This document shows positions 1 to 11,395 of a stretch of 64,000 nucleotides of DNA, in pieces. Within the stretch, counting starts at the first letter, position 1, and every line of letters starts with the position of its first letter. Both the position numbers and the translations under genes were made by a program. A model generated the notes under the pieces. It worked only from the letters and a program-made list of their open reading frames with translations. It searched no databases and had not been told where the DNA came from. Source of the stretch: Anastrepha obliqua (Eukaryota > Arthropoda > Insecta > Diptera > Tephritidae); the NCBI RefSeq assembly GCF_027943255.1, contig NC_072895.1, positions 83,206,001 through 83,270,000 of the forward strand, in the 5' to 3' direction.

Positions 1-536
1 TCTAACTTCCATAGTGAAGTGGGTAAATCAGTGCGTTTGTTTTCTTGTGTCCAATCACGTGGTAGTGCCCGTCCATGACTAGATTGAAACAGCCAATGCA
101 GTCATTACCGAAGAAAAGTTATTTTCCATTTAATGATATTCGTTAGGACCAGATTCGTCATGGATGTAAAATATAAGACTGAGCTGGTAAAAAATGTGTG
201 AGCAATTGCAAGTCTTGGACTTAGGCTTTGTGTGCAAAATATAATTTATTTTGTTCAAATTCAAAAATACATTTCTTTGAATTTCATAACCAAAAATCAA
301 GCATAAATACGAAGTTCGTTTGTTAGTTTCTAAATTTTTTGGGGTAAACTCTTTTTCGTCCTACACTGTTCTAGTTTATTGCTCCCTTCCGAATAAAACG
401 ATTTATTCAAGACTGCAAAATATCCATTCCTTTCTGTATTTATCTCCTTGTTTGAATAAAATCTCTTTCCCACCTGCCCTTTCTTTAAATTGAGAAACCA
501 ATAGTAGTTCGACGGAGTCAGGTACAATTTTGGGGA
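1..536. other. No gene seen
   Basis: AT-rich sequence with only short open frames (the longest, about 65 codons on the minus strand at 330-527, resembles nothing I know). It ends at the TA that flanks the Tigger-type element. No RNA gene or repeat was recognised. Confidence 0.6.
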
Positions 537-538
537 TA

Positions 539-2569
539 CAGTACAATTCCTCTTAACCGGTCACCTCGGGACTGCAAACCTGGCCGGTTGCCATTTTGGC
601 CGGTTAATCCGAAGTGTACTTGTTAATATATTGTGTACATATATATAAAAAAATGGAGAAGCATTTTTTACATATTTATGTATTTCATATTTACATATGT
701 TAATGTGTTACATCAATAAAATATAAGTGTAATAATTATTTTTTGAAAAAGTCTGTGATTTTCTTCTGTTTTTTAACCTTCAGTGAATTTCTGAATGCGA
801 CATCCCTCCATTTTCTAATCACCAAAACGTCTAATGCTGTTGACTCATGTTGTTGCTCAATGTATTTCAATGCAATTTCCATCACATTTTTGGCTTCTTC
901 ATGAAAAACTGTTTTTTCCTCTTCAACGTTACTACTCTCATCATCTACCTCTTGTCCTTTGTTTGCTAAATCTATGATTTCGTTATCATTCAAAAATTCA
1001 TTTTCAAGGTGTTTGTCACAGTTTATCATCCAATTTTCCACATCTTCTGCCTGTAATGATTCGTTACCCGATAACTTTTGAAGGTCTTGTAAAGTAGATT
1101 TGTTTTCTTCTTCTTCAGTCCCTGCAATATTCGAGATCACAATTAGATTCTCAACATCTGGCCAAAGCCTTCTCCAAGACTTAACAAACGTTGAAGAGGG
1201 CATTTCTTGAAATGCTGTATCTAACATATAGATAACGTCCTTGATATTGATCTTTTTGATGACTTCTAAAAGACCTTTGCCTTCATTCTCCGAATGTTGC
1301 AGAATTTCAGAAACAAGTTTACGCCTGTATCGTCTTTTTAAGCTTTCGATCACTCCTTGGTCCATTGGTTGCACTAAGCTCGTCACATTAGGAGGAAGAT
1401 AAACTAATTTTATGTCATCTACAGCGCAGTCATGAGGATGGGTTGGAGCATTATCTAACACAAGAATTGCTTTAATAGGCAAGTTTACACTTTTTAAATG
1501 TTTTTTTAACTTTTGGAACAAACTCCAAATTAAATTACTCTTTAAACAAGTCTGAATTCATCCATGCTGATTTTTGTGACTTATAATAAACCGAAAGGGA
1601 AGATGGATTCAAGTTTTTGAATGCCCGTGGTTTAGTAGACTTGCCAGTAACGAAAAGAAGAATTTTATGAGTCCCTGCTGCATTCGAACGGCAACTGTAA
1701 TACGTTCTTTGTTCTTTTTGAAGCCAGAGGCAGACGGTTGATGACTGCCTAGAAAAGTTGTTTCTGGTAACATTTTAATGTTTAGCCCGGTCTCGTCCAT
1801 ATTATAGACTTGTTCTGGAGATAGTTCCTCTGTTTAAACCATTTCACCAAACTTAGTCTTGAATTCTGTCGCATCAGAAGTATCAGCAGACATTTTTTTC
1901 TCCACTTACATGTGCGAAATGAATTCCGTGTCGCTCCTTCCATCGATTAAGCCAACCATCACTTGCCACAAAGTCACCTCCAATATTAATCTTCTGGTGG
2001 ATAGCCAAAGCTTTTTCTTTGAAAATTGGGCCGCCAATCGGTGTACCTCTTCGACGTTCCTGAAGAAACCAGATCCACAAAGCTTCATCGACGACCTCGC
2101 AAATCGGTTTTTTTCTCGTACAACGGCTACCCAGATTTCTATCAGATTCCATTTTCGAGCAAAACTCCTCAATGGAACGCCTATCTCTTCGCCAGTCATT
2201 TACAGTGCTTTTTCCAACATTAAATTCTGCACATATTTTCGCTACGGATTCACCATTATCAATCCGCCTTAGCACTTTTAAACGTGTATCCATCGAAACC
2301 ACAATTCGTTTGCGCTTTGCACTCATTGTTAAGGAAAGAACTATGTTATGTCCGTACCCACAGCAAAAGCAAACCAAATTGATCAAAACGACAAACGACA
2401 AAATCCTATCTAACATCGTTTATAGTTTACTTCGCCGGGATCTCCCTGTAATATCGGGGGAATCCCAGCCGCATCGCCTCGCCGGTGAATTTCTTGGAAA
2501 ATATTGCATTGCGCTCGGCTGTTGTAAACAGGCCGGTTAATGCGAAGCCGGTTAAGAGGAATTATACTG
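539..2569 (-). mobile_element. Pogo/Tigger-type DNA transposon, decayed but with both ends
   Basis: A 2,031-bp element bounded by inverted repeats. The left end (539-560) starts CAGTACAATTCCTCTTAACC. The reverse complement of the right end (2548-2569) matches it at 21 of 22 bases. Each end is flanked by TA (537-538 and 2570-2571), the usual target of the Tc1/mariner/pogo superfamily. Several CCGGTT motifs lie just inside each end. One 17-base block starting GGCCGGTTAAT occurs in the same orientation near both ends and may be a transposase binding site (inference). The interior carries a broken transposase gene on the minus strand. It abuts the R1-like relic on its right side. Confidence 0.85.
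736..2326 (-). pseudogene. Tigger/jerky-like DDE transposase, frameshifted
   Basis: Three minus-strand frames make one broken transposase. The first piece (from a Met at 2326, reading MSAKRKRIVV, down to about 1883) has a CENP-B/pogo helix-turn-helix with the pattern ICAEFNVGKSTVNDWRRD, followed by the second DNA-binding half (SDGWLNRWKERHG). The second (about 1800-1609) has the first catalytic Asp in MDETGLN. The third (1521-736, 261 aa) has the second Asp in LDNAPTH (residue 23) and the third in QPMDQGVI (residue 54), a DD30D spacing, with an acidic C-terminal tail. A stop and at least two frameshifts separate the pieces, so no functional protein can be made. Order and motifs are those of the DDE_1 family in Tigger elements. 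I inferred the start from the first Met ahead of the HTH. Confidence 0.85.
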
Positions 2570-2571
2570 TA

Positions 2572-3375
2572 CATACTTTCACATATGGTGTATCAGGTAA
2601 ACTTAGATGGAGTCCATCAATAAACGGCCGTTGGACCCATAGGCTTATACCAGAAATTGCACCATGGGTGACCAGGAAACATGGCGACGTTCATTTTTAT
2701 CTAACGCAGCTTATCAGCACACATGGGTGCTTTCATATCTCCACCGTATTAAGCAAGTAATCCCTACTGACCACACTTCTCCAACACAATCGAATATCGT
2801 CAAACACTGGAGGTGCTACTTGGGACTTCCGTTGCAGGCGCACATTCTAATGCCAGCCATGTGTGCATCAATCAATAACTGGAATGCTGTTAAGACATAT
2901 GCAAAAATTCTGCAATACCTCCGATATGCGGAGTGGGCGGCTGAAGAGTAGGAACTCTTGAGTAAAGAGGCACTAACAGTTTGACTCACGACGATATCAG
3001 ACGGGAACAAGTCGATTCAAACGAATTTGATTCAAATTGCAATTTTCTTCAAAAAGCGGAGCAATTGAGACTACAGATGACATAAACCTCCATATGTCAA
3101 AAGTAAAGGACGCAATCAATTGTGGTCAATTGATGCAAACACGGACATAAAAAACCGAGCCTGTAGCAGGAAGCTGACCACAAATATGGTAGACCCAGAC
3201 GTGAGTAAATTGAATTGGTAAACTTCGTGGACGCCATTCAGGGTCATGTCGAAGTCATGTGGAAAGAGTTCCGGGAGGGGAGTCTCCCCAGAAGAGGGAT
3301 TGTTTTAGTGGTCCCACTACTCAACACTATAGACGAAGGCTGCTATAAGTGCGAGGGCATTAAAACCCTACCTCA
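2572..3375 (+). mobile_element. R1-like non-LTR retrotransposon, C-terminus and 3' UTR relic
   Basis: The plus strand reads GRWTHRLIPEIAPWVTRKHG and then FYLTQLISTHGCF. After a one-base shift it reads YLHRIKQ and an alanine- and leucine-rich tail ending LRYAEWAAEE at the stop at 2949-2951. This is the C-terminal pattern of R1-clade reverse transcriptases in flies (family knowledge). The C-terminal cysteine cluster is not recognisable. The sequence after the stop is homologous to a second copy at 39238-39625 on the other strand, which supports 3' UTR to about 3235. The block to about 3375 (ending GGGCATTAAAACCC) is probably still element. It is 5'-truncated and pseudogenic. Confidence 0.7.
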
Positions 3376-5100
3376 TCTACAAAAAACAAATTATTCCAGA
3401 GGTTTCATCGAAAAATGTGCTTCAAATTCGTTCATTTTGGCCGAAAGTTAGTCTTATATGGGTTTTGTACCACAATATAAAGGCCCTAAGCGTTAAGTAC
3501 TTTTTCCATTTCAGCACAGAATTATGGAAAAAAAATTTATAAAGAAAGAGAGAATTTCAGATTACAATTTTGCAATACTTTTTTACAAGCGCTAAAATTT
3601 CTGAATCACTTCTTCGCCTCACGAATTTGCTTGAACATGAAGTGAAATGAAAAATCTTATTAAAAAGCAATTTACTTAATTCCCTTTAAACTGAGTTTAT
3701 TAGCTGTTGTATTACCATAATACCAAAATCTTGCCAGATAAGTTAACGTCAAAGCAGTATAATTGCATATAAATCAAATCATCTAATGAGATAATGGCGA
3801 ATTGGTCCCATAAAAACTGTAAAAAACAGCGGAAACATTAAACGCCGCCTTAGAAATGCAAAGCAAGCAAGACTCAGTCTTTCGACGTCATTAGTTAACG
3901 CCCACCCCGGGTTTTAGTTGGGTGTATTGAATTGTGCTGAAAGCATTCAATTTTGGCTTTTGCATAACCACAAAAGTAATTTCAGCTGCAAGACACAGTT
4001 AACAGTCAATTCTCTCAATTCTCTGGTCATTCAATGGTTTGAAGATGAGAAAAAAAAACCAAAATGGAAATATTAATTGTCATGTGTGGCTTGTAAATCA
4101 CCAATAAATTAAGATTGGAAATCATTTCAAATAAATTCCAAATCAAATCAAATCAAATTAAATCAAATATTGTCGCTATTAACATTATTGCTATTGTATC
4201 TATGTACGCATATGGTATGTGTATGTATGTATTTACATACAAATATGTATTTATACTTATTTGACTAGTCCAATAAAGAGTTTCAACATAAGCCAGATTA
4301 ATGAGGTGTCACCGTGAGGCAAAATAACGATTTTTACCACATTTAAAATAAGAAAAATGCCCATATGGATGTACACACGCACATGCGCACACATATGTAA
4401 GTACATATATGTGTGCTTGAAGATATGTTCACTCAAGCATTCACTTAACATTATCAGATTCAGCTATTCTCTATTTTAATAGTGAAAGCATAATAATATC
4501 GGAGCGGATAGAAATTAGTCAAGCAGAAGTATTGGCATTATTACGCAAAGTTCAATAAATTTGTCAGCGGATACAAAGATTTTGAAATATTTATTTACGA
4601 TTTATTTTCTGTTGAACACAACAAATATTTTTATTTAGTTTACTGGCCAAATTGACATATTTATTTAACCAACAGTATTGCGTGTGGTTATTTATGCAGT
4701 CCACACGTGGGCTGCTATGCGACTTGCGGCGACGCATCATTTTACTCTTTCATCACCGATTGGCAGGAAATGAAATGAGGAATTATGCACGTAGGGAAAT
4801 CAACTCGAAAGTAGTGAATTTTGAAATACTTTGTGAAGATTTACGAGGCATAGATTTTGGTGTGTACATTAGCGCATAAATATTTTATTGCTTTATTATA
4901 TATTTTTATACCTCACAAACTTTTTAAACTTAAACAAAGCTCATAATGGTACTGCTCTAAATGATTAACTTTTAAATAATATATTACAAGTATAACAGCT
5001 CCAAAAAGTCACGCCTGCACAAAGTTTGTTAGAATGCACGGTAGTTCAAATTACCACTATTCATATGCAAAATTGATAGCAACTACAACCACATAATATT
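3376..5100. other. No gene seen; AT-rich with a TCAAA simple repeat
   Basis: No coding frame or transposon was recognised. A short imperfect tandem of (TCAAA)n lies at about 4141-4170, followed by TATG/TACA-rich microsatellite DNA at 4200-4420. Confidence 0.55.
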
Positions 5101-5110
5101 TATATCGCGA

Positions 5111-5627
5111 CACGGCACTGTCATTTAATGATGAAGCCCGCTACTTAGGTCTAATACTAGACCGAAAACTAACTTGGAAAGCAAATGTCGAAGATAGAGC
5201 AAAAAAGGCGACAATAGCACTATACTCTTGTAAACAGCTGATAGGACTAAGTTGGGGTCTGTCCCCATCTATCGTATATAGGCTTTACACAGCAATTGTC
5301 AGACCGATCCTAACATACGGCATATTAGTATGCCACTTGTAAATTACTTATAGACAGGGAAGCCATCAAAAAGGTAAACACAATTCAGATACCTTTTGTG
5401 TGAGTGTGAAAGCCTAGCTATGAAAAGGCTGGGCGCTCTTGATACAACATTTCTAACCGATGTAGCGGACATAGCCCATCTAAAACTAACGAAGCTCTGC
5501 TCGTTTATTAAAGCTACCGGATGGTTTGAAAAGGAACACGTAGAGTAAGGATAAGCTTCAGTGGTATCACAATGGGCCTGCGAAAGGTCTAAGTGTGTCT
5601 TTATGACAACCACCCCACCTACCTACC
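5111..5627 (+). mobile_element. 5'-truncated RNase H-type LINE with 10-bp target duplication
   Basis: Decayed reverse transcriptase C-terminal sequence reads ARYLGLILDRKLTWK, then LSPSIVYRLYTAIVRPIL, the thumb-region pattern of LOA/R1-type elements. The frame then breaks. The 3' end is a short ACCTACCTACC tail. The 10-mer TATATCGCGA flanks it exactly (5101-5110 and 5628-5637), as expected for target-primed reverse transcription. The last 60 bp before the tail are clearly homologous to the 3' end of the insertion at 62986-63839, so both belong to one family. Not functional. Confidence 0.8.
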
Positions 5628-5637
5628 TATATCGCGA

Positions 5638-6600
5638 ACTGTAAGTATTGCCAAACACAGAGTAACTCAGTCAAAACAAAAAAGAAATAAATAAATAAAA
5701 AAAGGACATTAACAAACTTAACAAACTCACGACCCAGAAGAAGAAAATTAACAAAATAAACATTTTGCATTTTTTCTATTTTCGAAGCTACCAGGAAAAA
5801 TATAAAAATAAATAATAACCAATATATAAATAATTTAAAAAAATATATTTATATCTTTTATATTCTTGTGTATAAACCTACAATTCAATTCTGCTATAGC
5901 TTAGATATAATTAAAATTAAATTAAAAATTGAAAAAAACTAACTAAAACTTATCAAACTATATTTTTTAATTTTCTGTAATTATTTTTTATCATCTTATA
6001 ATTCAATAATATTAACTACTATTAATTTTAAAAATCGATTAACACTCAAAACACAGACAAAAAAATTTGTATATGTTTTTTTTTGTATCAATTTACAATT
6101 AGTGGTGCCAATTTTAAAGACGACTCAGAGGCAAAAAGCTACTTATATTTGTTTCATTAAAAATATAATATAATAAAAATATAAAAATCAGTAATTATGA
6201 TTTGAAAAAACTTCCACTTTTTGATAAATTATTTTTCAAGGCTTAAACCAGTATATAGAATATGGAAAATTAGTAGTTGTAGAAAAGTAAAGGCCAAGGC
6301 ACATGTAGTGATTAGTAAAGCCCATGGCACACTTAACAAGTATTATCAGCAGAGCAGCTGATTCGATTTTTTTCCTATTTAAGATTGTCAAATTTTGGTT
6401 ATATTACTCTAGACTGTCAAGCTTTGTTTATAGATTTTGACATTTTAGGTACCAAAAGCAAAAACAAAGTTCGTTGCTCATGTCGCGTTTGCTCTACTCC
6501 AACAATCTGTTCAAGCTGTATTAGTAAAGCCAATTTTTTACTTACAGTTTTTATGAAGAATTCCTTATTTGGTGGTGCTTCAAGATAGTGTTTTTAAATA
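5638..6600. other. No gene seen; very AT-rich
   Basis: A- and T-rich non-coding DNA, including A-rich runs at 5675-5960 that may be old LINE tails. Only short frames without family resemblance. Confidence 0.55.
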
Positions 6601-7700
6601 CTTCGCAGAGTAGCACTCATACAAATTTATTTGCAAATTCGATTGATTTTAATTTTTATTTTCTTGGCCTATTTTCTTAATATCCAACACGCGCGAAAAT
6701 GTAATTTTCATACCTTGAAAAAAATTTACCTGCATATATACACATAACACATACATTTACATATGTATAACACACTTTAATTATGCACTCAAATTTCCAA
6801 AATACGCTTTTATTTATGCCTACTAAATCCACACACACACATACACACACAGCGTTTAACCGCGATCTCTCGTATTTGAACTGCCCGTAGCGGCAACCAC
6901 TCACCGAATCCCAATCGCCAGCGTCGAAATACTAAAATCAAGGGAATGTCGGCGCAAGTCGGTTAAATTGGCCTGAGGTGAATTTCTTAAGACTTACGCC
7001 GGATGGCGTTGCAATAAAAAAAGCGAAATTAAAATAATTTTGGCCATTTGTACACCTCGGGCCAAGGAGCAGTAACCAAAACAGCAGCAATAAAAACAAA
7101 TGAGAAACGACAAATGACAGCAAAGCCGAAACGACAACTACGAAGACATTAACAACAATAACAATTAAGGCAAAACAACACTGACACGAATGTCCAAATG
7201 ACAAGAGTGTCAAGCAGCCGGTGTTGAACAATAAAAAATAATACAAAAATAAATAAATAAAACTGAAACTCAGGACGTCAGACGAGCGCGCAGCAGATTC
7301 GATGCGTTGCGTTGCCTGGCAAAGGTATTCCAGAGATTAATGCTGATCCCGCGGTTGCTAAGCATCGCGATCGGTGTGCTGGCCGGTGTAATGGCCAGTG
7401 GTGCGAACGCATGTCAACCAAATATGTGTATGTATGTGTGCTTGTGTGTACATCTGTCACTATTACTAATCATGCACGGCGCCGCCCGAACGTCCGCCCG
7501 ACTATTGACGCAATCCAATGAGTATAAAAATTATTCGCCAGAAAATTGTTTTTCTTTCTTTTTTTCTTTTTATGTAGGCATGAATGTTGATAAATTAGAA
7601 TGGATTGGACCACACCGCCGCTAGCGAATGTTTGTGCAACAGCGACAACCCTTACAGCAATAACAAAATTCCAACACAATTGCCACGATGGACCACTTAG
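6601..7700. other. Single-copy-looking DNA with CA/TG repeats
   Basis: Non-repetitive sequence of mixed composition. A (CA)n/(CACATA)n microsatellite lies at 6829-6850 and a TG-rich run at 7425-7450. Open frames exist on both strands at 7270-7680 but none resembles a known protein, and they overlap one another as random frames do. No transposon was recognised. Confidence 0.5.
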
Positions 7701-8560
7701 TTGGTGTTAATTAAAAAGATTTATGCGATCATTAAAAATGTTCAAGCACTAAAATTAAAAAAAAAAAACAACAACACAAATGCTGATAAGATTTCCGTGT
7801 GCTGTGCCGACAATTAACGACGAACTATTTATTTTCGTTTTACACGGAACTCGATTGTGATCGGGTGAATAGTCGCGTTCGACGCACAAAGATTGACTGA
7901 CGTCCAAGTGGAGGATGTTGGCTCTTCTAAGCCACAAACAAGACGACGCTGCTGAGCATAGAAGATCAATAAAAGATCAGCCAGCGATCAGCGATTGCTG
8001 CGGCAGCAGAAAAGGTAGCAACGTCAGGCTGAGAGCTAAACAAACGGGCAACGAAGTGCCTGTAAAACAAGTAAAAAAGCTGAAGAAGTAGCAGCAGCAG
8101 CAGCTCGCAGCATAAGAAGTGGTAGGGCTACAAACATATCGGGCAGTGAGTGCAACCTAAACAGCAACAGCACCTATTTTATGTACACGAAAACCAATCA
8201 AAGAAACCACTACTCATAGTAGTATACGAGTATATAAGTTGGTGGTATGTAGTAGTAGTATTAGCCGTTTTTGTCGTGTTGCATCCACCAACAACATAGC
8301 ATCAACAACACAACGTCAACACAAGAAACGACTCAGGCAATAAAGTGATAAAGTAATGATCGCCCAAACGTGAACGTGTACGTAGTGCGTTCAGGTTCTG
8401 TGGCCGCTTGCTGGTTGCCGCTAGTGCGCCGCGCAGTAGTGGTAGCAAGACTTGTGATACGTAGAAGCATAGCATACTCGTAACGCCCACGTGCATGCGC
8501 ACTGAACTGCGTTAAGCGGAATTGAGCTGAGCGGCTGTAAAGCTGGACTGGCGGCGGAGG
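7701..8560 (+). promoter_or_regulatory. Possible host promoter or 5' leader (weak)
   Basis: The sequence changes to CAA-, CAG- and AAG-rich DNA (for example repeated GCAGCAG at 8090-8115) with few long frames. This is the texture of fly 5' untranslated leaders. A TATATAAG block sits at about 8230. No initiator, splice donor or start codon with a convincing frame can be defended from sequence alone. This is the window's best candidate for host regulatory or transcribed DNA, but it could equally be plain intergenic sequence. Confidence 0.2.
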
Positions 8561-9093
8561 AACGAAAGAGCGCTAGTGTGCGTTTGTGTTGGCTGTCATC
8601 ATTTTACTACTAATGCATGTTGTCATTGCTCTTTTTTTGTTGGTGCGCCTGCTGCAACTGTTGCTGCTGTTGGTTGCTGTTTGATTTCGCTGTGTCTCTG
8701 TTGAGGCCGATCGATTTGTCGCCCGCTTGCTATAGCACCTATGTAGGTGCAAGCGCAGCACCTTCCAAGCCAGCGCGACACATGCGATATTGCGCCTTCT
8801 GATGGGTTCCAACAAGCCACCAACAACAAACGAGTTATCAGCAGTGCGGGACCGTGACTTGGAATAAGAGAGGTGGCATGCAACGCATGAATTCTCCCAT
8901 GACACATGACAAAGAGCTGCGACATATTTGCATTTAGCAACACAGCGAACAATTTCTGAACTATTCTGCTAAGTGTCTTAAAACATTTATTATATTTGTA
9001 TGGCTAGATTTTCTATAGAAATTACACTCTAATTCGCTTTCACGCTTTAACTTCTCAACCAATGATCATGAAATTTCGCATACTGGTGTCATG
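8561..9093. other. No gene seen
   Basis: GC-richer unique DNA with TGC/GTT trinucleotide runs (8640-8690). Overlapping frames on both strands are artefacts of the trinucleotide bias. It ends at the TA flanking the mariner. Confidence 0.5.
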
Positions 9094-9095
9094 TA

Positions 9096-10099
9096 CGAGG
9101 TGTGTTCAAAAAATAATGTGAATTTTCAAATTTCGCGGGCTACGTACATTCGACTTTCGATTATTATTTTTTTATGTTGGTACACTCGTCTCGAAGAGGC
9201 CTAAATAAGACAAGTGTTTTGCGTATTCGGCGATTTTCTGCTATCGAAAAAATGGATCAAAGAAGTTGCATTAAATTTTGTGATAAAAATGGAATTAAAT
9301 GCTCGAACACACTTGAAATGTTGACAGTGGCATACGGTGGGGGTACTCTGTGTAAAAAAAATGTTTACCAATGGTCCAACTTTTCACAGAAGGTCGAGAA
9401 AATTTGAATGACGACGCCCACTCTTGATGCCCCAGCACATCAACAACCTATGGAAATGTTGAGAAATTGAAGAAAATTGTAATGGAGAATCGGCGAATCA
9501 CAACTAGAGAAGTTGCTGAGGAGGTCGGCATATCGGTTGGTCATGTCATGGAATCTTTTCGAAGTTCGATCGAATGGCAAGGTTTTTCTCACTGTTTTCC
9601 TCGATTACCATAGCGTAATCAGGCATCAGAAGTTCTTACTACAAGGTCGTACGGTAAATAAGGAACATTACCTTGAAGTTATGCGCCGTGTGCGCGAAGC
9701 AATACGGAATTGTGGGAAAAAATGCATGGCTTTTGCATCAGGATAATGACCCTACTCAATTTTCTCTGCTTGTGAGAGATTATTTGGGCAAAAACAACAC
9801 TGTTATCATGCCTCAGCCACCGAATTCACCAGATTTAGCCCCCGCGGTTTTTTCCTGTTCCCAAGATTGAAGAAACCTATGCAAGGACCGCGTTTTGCGA
9901 CGATTGGGGAAATAAAAACCGAGTCGCCGAGAGAGATCAAGGGCATACCAAAAAGTGCATATCCGAACTCTTTCGAGGATTGGACAAAACGCTGGCGCAA
10001 GTGAACGACTACTTTGAGGGAGATAAAATAGAAATTGATGAATAAATAAATACTTTTTGGGAAACATTAAAATTCACCTTAGTTTATGAACACACCTTG
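9096..10099 (+). mobile_element. Mariner element with TIRs and TA duplication
   Basis: A 1,004-bp element. The left end begins CGAGGTGTGTTCAAAAAATA and the right end, reverse-complemented, begins CAAGGTGTGTTCATAAACTA. TA flanks both (9094-9095 and 10100-10101). It encloses a broken DD34D-type transposase. A 184-bp left-end copy of the same family is at 61010-61193 on the minus strand and matches through the TIR and the 5' untranslated region. Confidence 0.85.
9252..10045 (+). pseudogene. Mariner transposase, multiply frameshifted
   Basis: The N-terminal frame starts MDQRSCIKFCDKNGIK, the usual mariner helix-turn-helix opening. It is lost by about 9407. The catalytic half resumes around 9640 with NKEHYLEVMRRVREAIR. 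It continues LLHQDNDPTQFSLLVRDYLG (second Asp) and PPNSPDLAP (approach to the third Asp), then needs a frameshift into FLFPRLKKPMQGPRFATI. It ends DYFEGDKIEIDE at the stop at 10045. The residue after HQDN is D rather than the usual A, and several stops interrupt the middle, so the enzyme is dead. The family assignment rests on motif order and the TIRs. Confidence 0.8.
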
Positions 10100-10163
10100 T
10101 AGTTCAACTTAAAAGATAGGAGTAGATAAGTGGGACGTTGGAGCCTCCCATAAACATATATAC

Positions 10164-10350
10164 AGTTGGCGCTCACACCCTTTATAGGGTGTTTGGGCGA
10201 GCTCCTCCTCCTATTTGTGGCGTGCGTCTTGCTGTTTTTCTACAAATGAAGGGGCCTACAATTTCATGTTGCCCCGAATGGCAGATGTTGTTTCATGAGC
10301 ATCTTTGTAATGACAGAGGAGCTTTTTCATCGCAGAAGAGCTTTTTAATG
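10164..10350 (-). mobile_element. SINE fragment (copy A)
   Basis: The 3' half of the window's tRNA-derived SINE, in reverse orientation. It has the GGGTGTTTGGGCGAGCTCCT block and the downstream 'plain' body, degraded after about 10300. The TATATA run just outside (10155-10162) matches the 3' tail seen in other copies. The tRNA-like head is missing. Confidence 0.7.
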
Positions 10351-10559
10351 ACACCTCCCACACAAACTCAATTTTTCTTACTGTGCACCTCTTGAAATAC
10401 ATGTGATAGAGGACTGGTGAGATGATAAGTACATACATAGTATATATGAAATTTATAACCAGCTGCAACTTTGGATCTATAACCAGTTTTTATCGCAAAT
10501 CAAGTAAAGTATTTAGAAAGATATAGATATCAAATGAAAGTAGGTTAAAAAGCTCTAAC

Positions 10560-11395
10560 AAAGAGTTATTTTTATTTAGCGTTGCCATATGATTTTTATT
10601 GCAAAGTAGCAACCAAATTTTAACTGAATTGATTTTGTAATGATTTAATATTAATTTTTTTATATTTTTAACATTTTGGATATCGGAAGAAAGGTATTTA
10701 GAGAAGCTCAAATAAAAAAATATACGGACTTAGCTGGCATTGCCACCTATTTTTTGGAAAATAAAAAATGTATTACATAAGTCCACAGATGCACACGGAT
10801 ATTATATCAAAGTAAAGGTAAGATAGATTTAATCCAAGAACATTTTTAAGAGGCGTTGCCATTGAATTTTAAAGAAAAAATTGAAATTAAACTTTAAAGA
10901 AGGGGGAAAAAAGAATGAACGAAGCTTTAAATACAATTATTTTTGTATGGCGTTGCCACCTAACTTTTAAGGCGGAAATGGTAAAAAAACCATTCAAACA
11001 AAGTCTTAGAATGTAAGCATCACGCAATTTCGATTGAGAGCATTTCAATGAAAAAGTATTTGTTAATGGCGTTGCCATCTAATTTTAAACAAAAAATTTC
11101 AATTAAGAATAATAACTAAGAGGTTAGTATATTGGTGCCGAACATTATATATTAAAAATAGTGAATGAAAGTTTAAATACAATTATTTCTGTATGGCGTT
11201 GAGATCTAACTATTAAGGCGGACATTATAAAAAAACAGTGCAGATGAATAAAGTTTAAAGATGTTTCAACCAAAAAATATTTTTTAACGGAGTTGCCATC
11301 CAATTTAAAAGAAAAAATTGAATTTATTAGTACAATTTAATAAGATGTTAGGACATGTGTGCAGAACAGTATATATTAAAAATAATGAACGCTAA
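10560..11395. repeat. Diverged tandem array with a two-unit higher-order pattern
   Basis: The core GGCGTTGCCA(T/C)CTAA recurs, with variation, at about 10577, 10735, 10853, 10949, 11068, 11193 and 11289. Two unit types alternate. Type A runs GTTGCCATCTAATTTTAAA and then AAAAATT (10853, 11068, 11289). Type B is preceded by TTTAAATACAATTATTT and runs TATGGCGTTGCCACCTAAC, then AAGGCGGA (10949, 11193). Spacing between like units is about 215-245 bp. The array is interrupted on its right by the DD41D element. No coding capacity. Confidence 0.65.

Noticed and set aside
1859..2540. Plus-strand open frames of 120-137 codons opposite the Tigger transposase
   Set aside because: They are the reverse strand of the helix-turn-helix coding region and show no family motif; the minus strand carries clear transposase motifs.
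7278..7680. Overlapping open frames on both strands (60-105 codons)
   Set aside because: Four frames overlap on both strands, none resembles a protein family, and low-complexity runs are included; best explained by chance and composition.
8573..8952. Two minus-strand frames of about 110 codons with Ser/Thr/Asn-rich ends
   Set aside because: Composition follows trinucleotide runs; the frames overlap each other and a plus-strand frame. No start context or family match.
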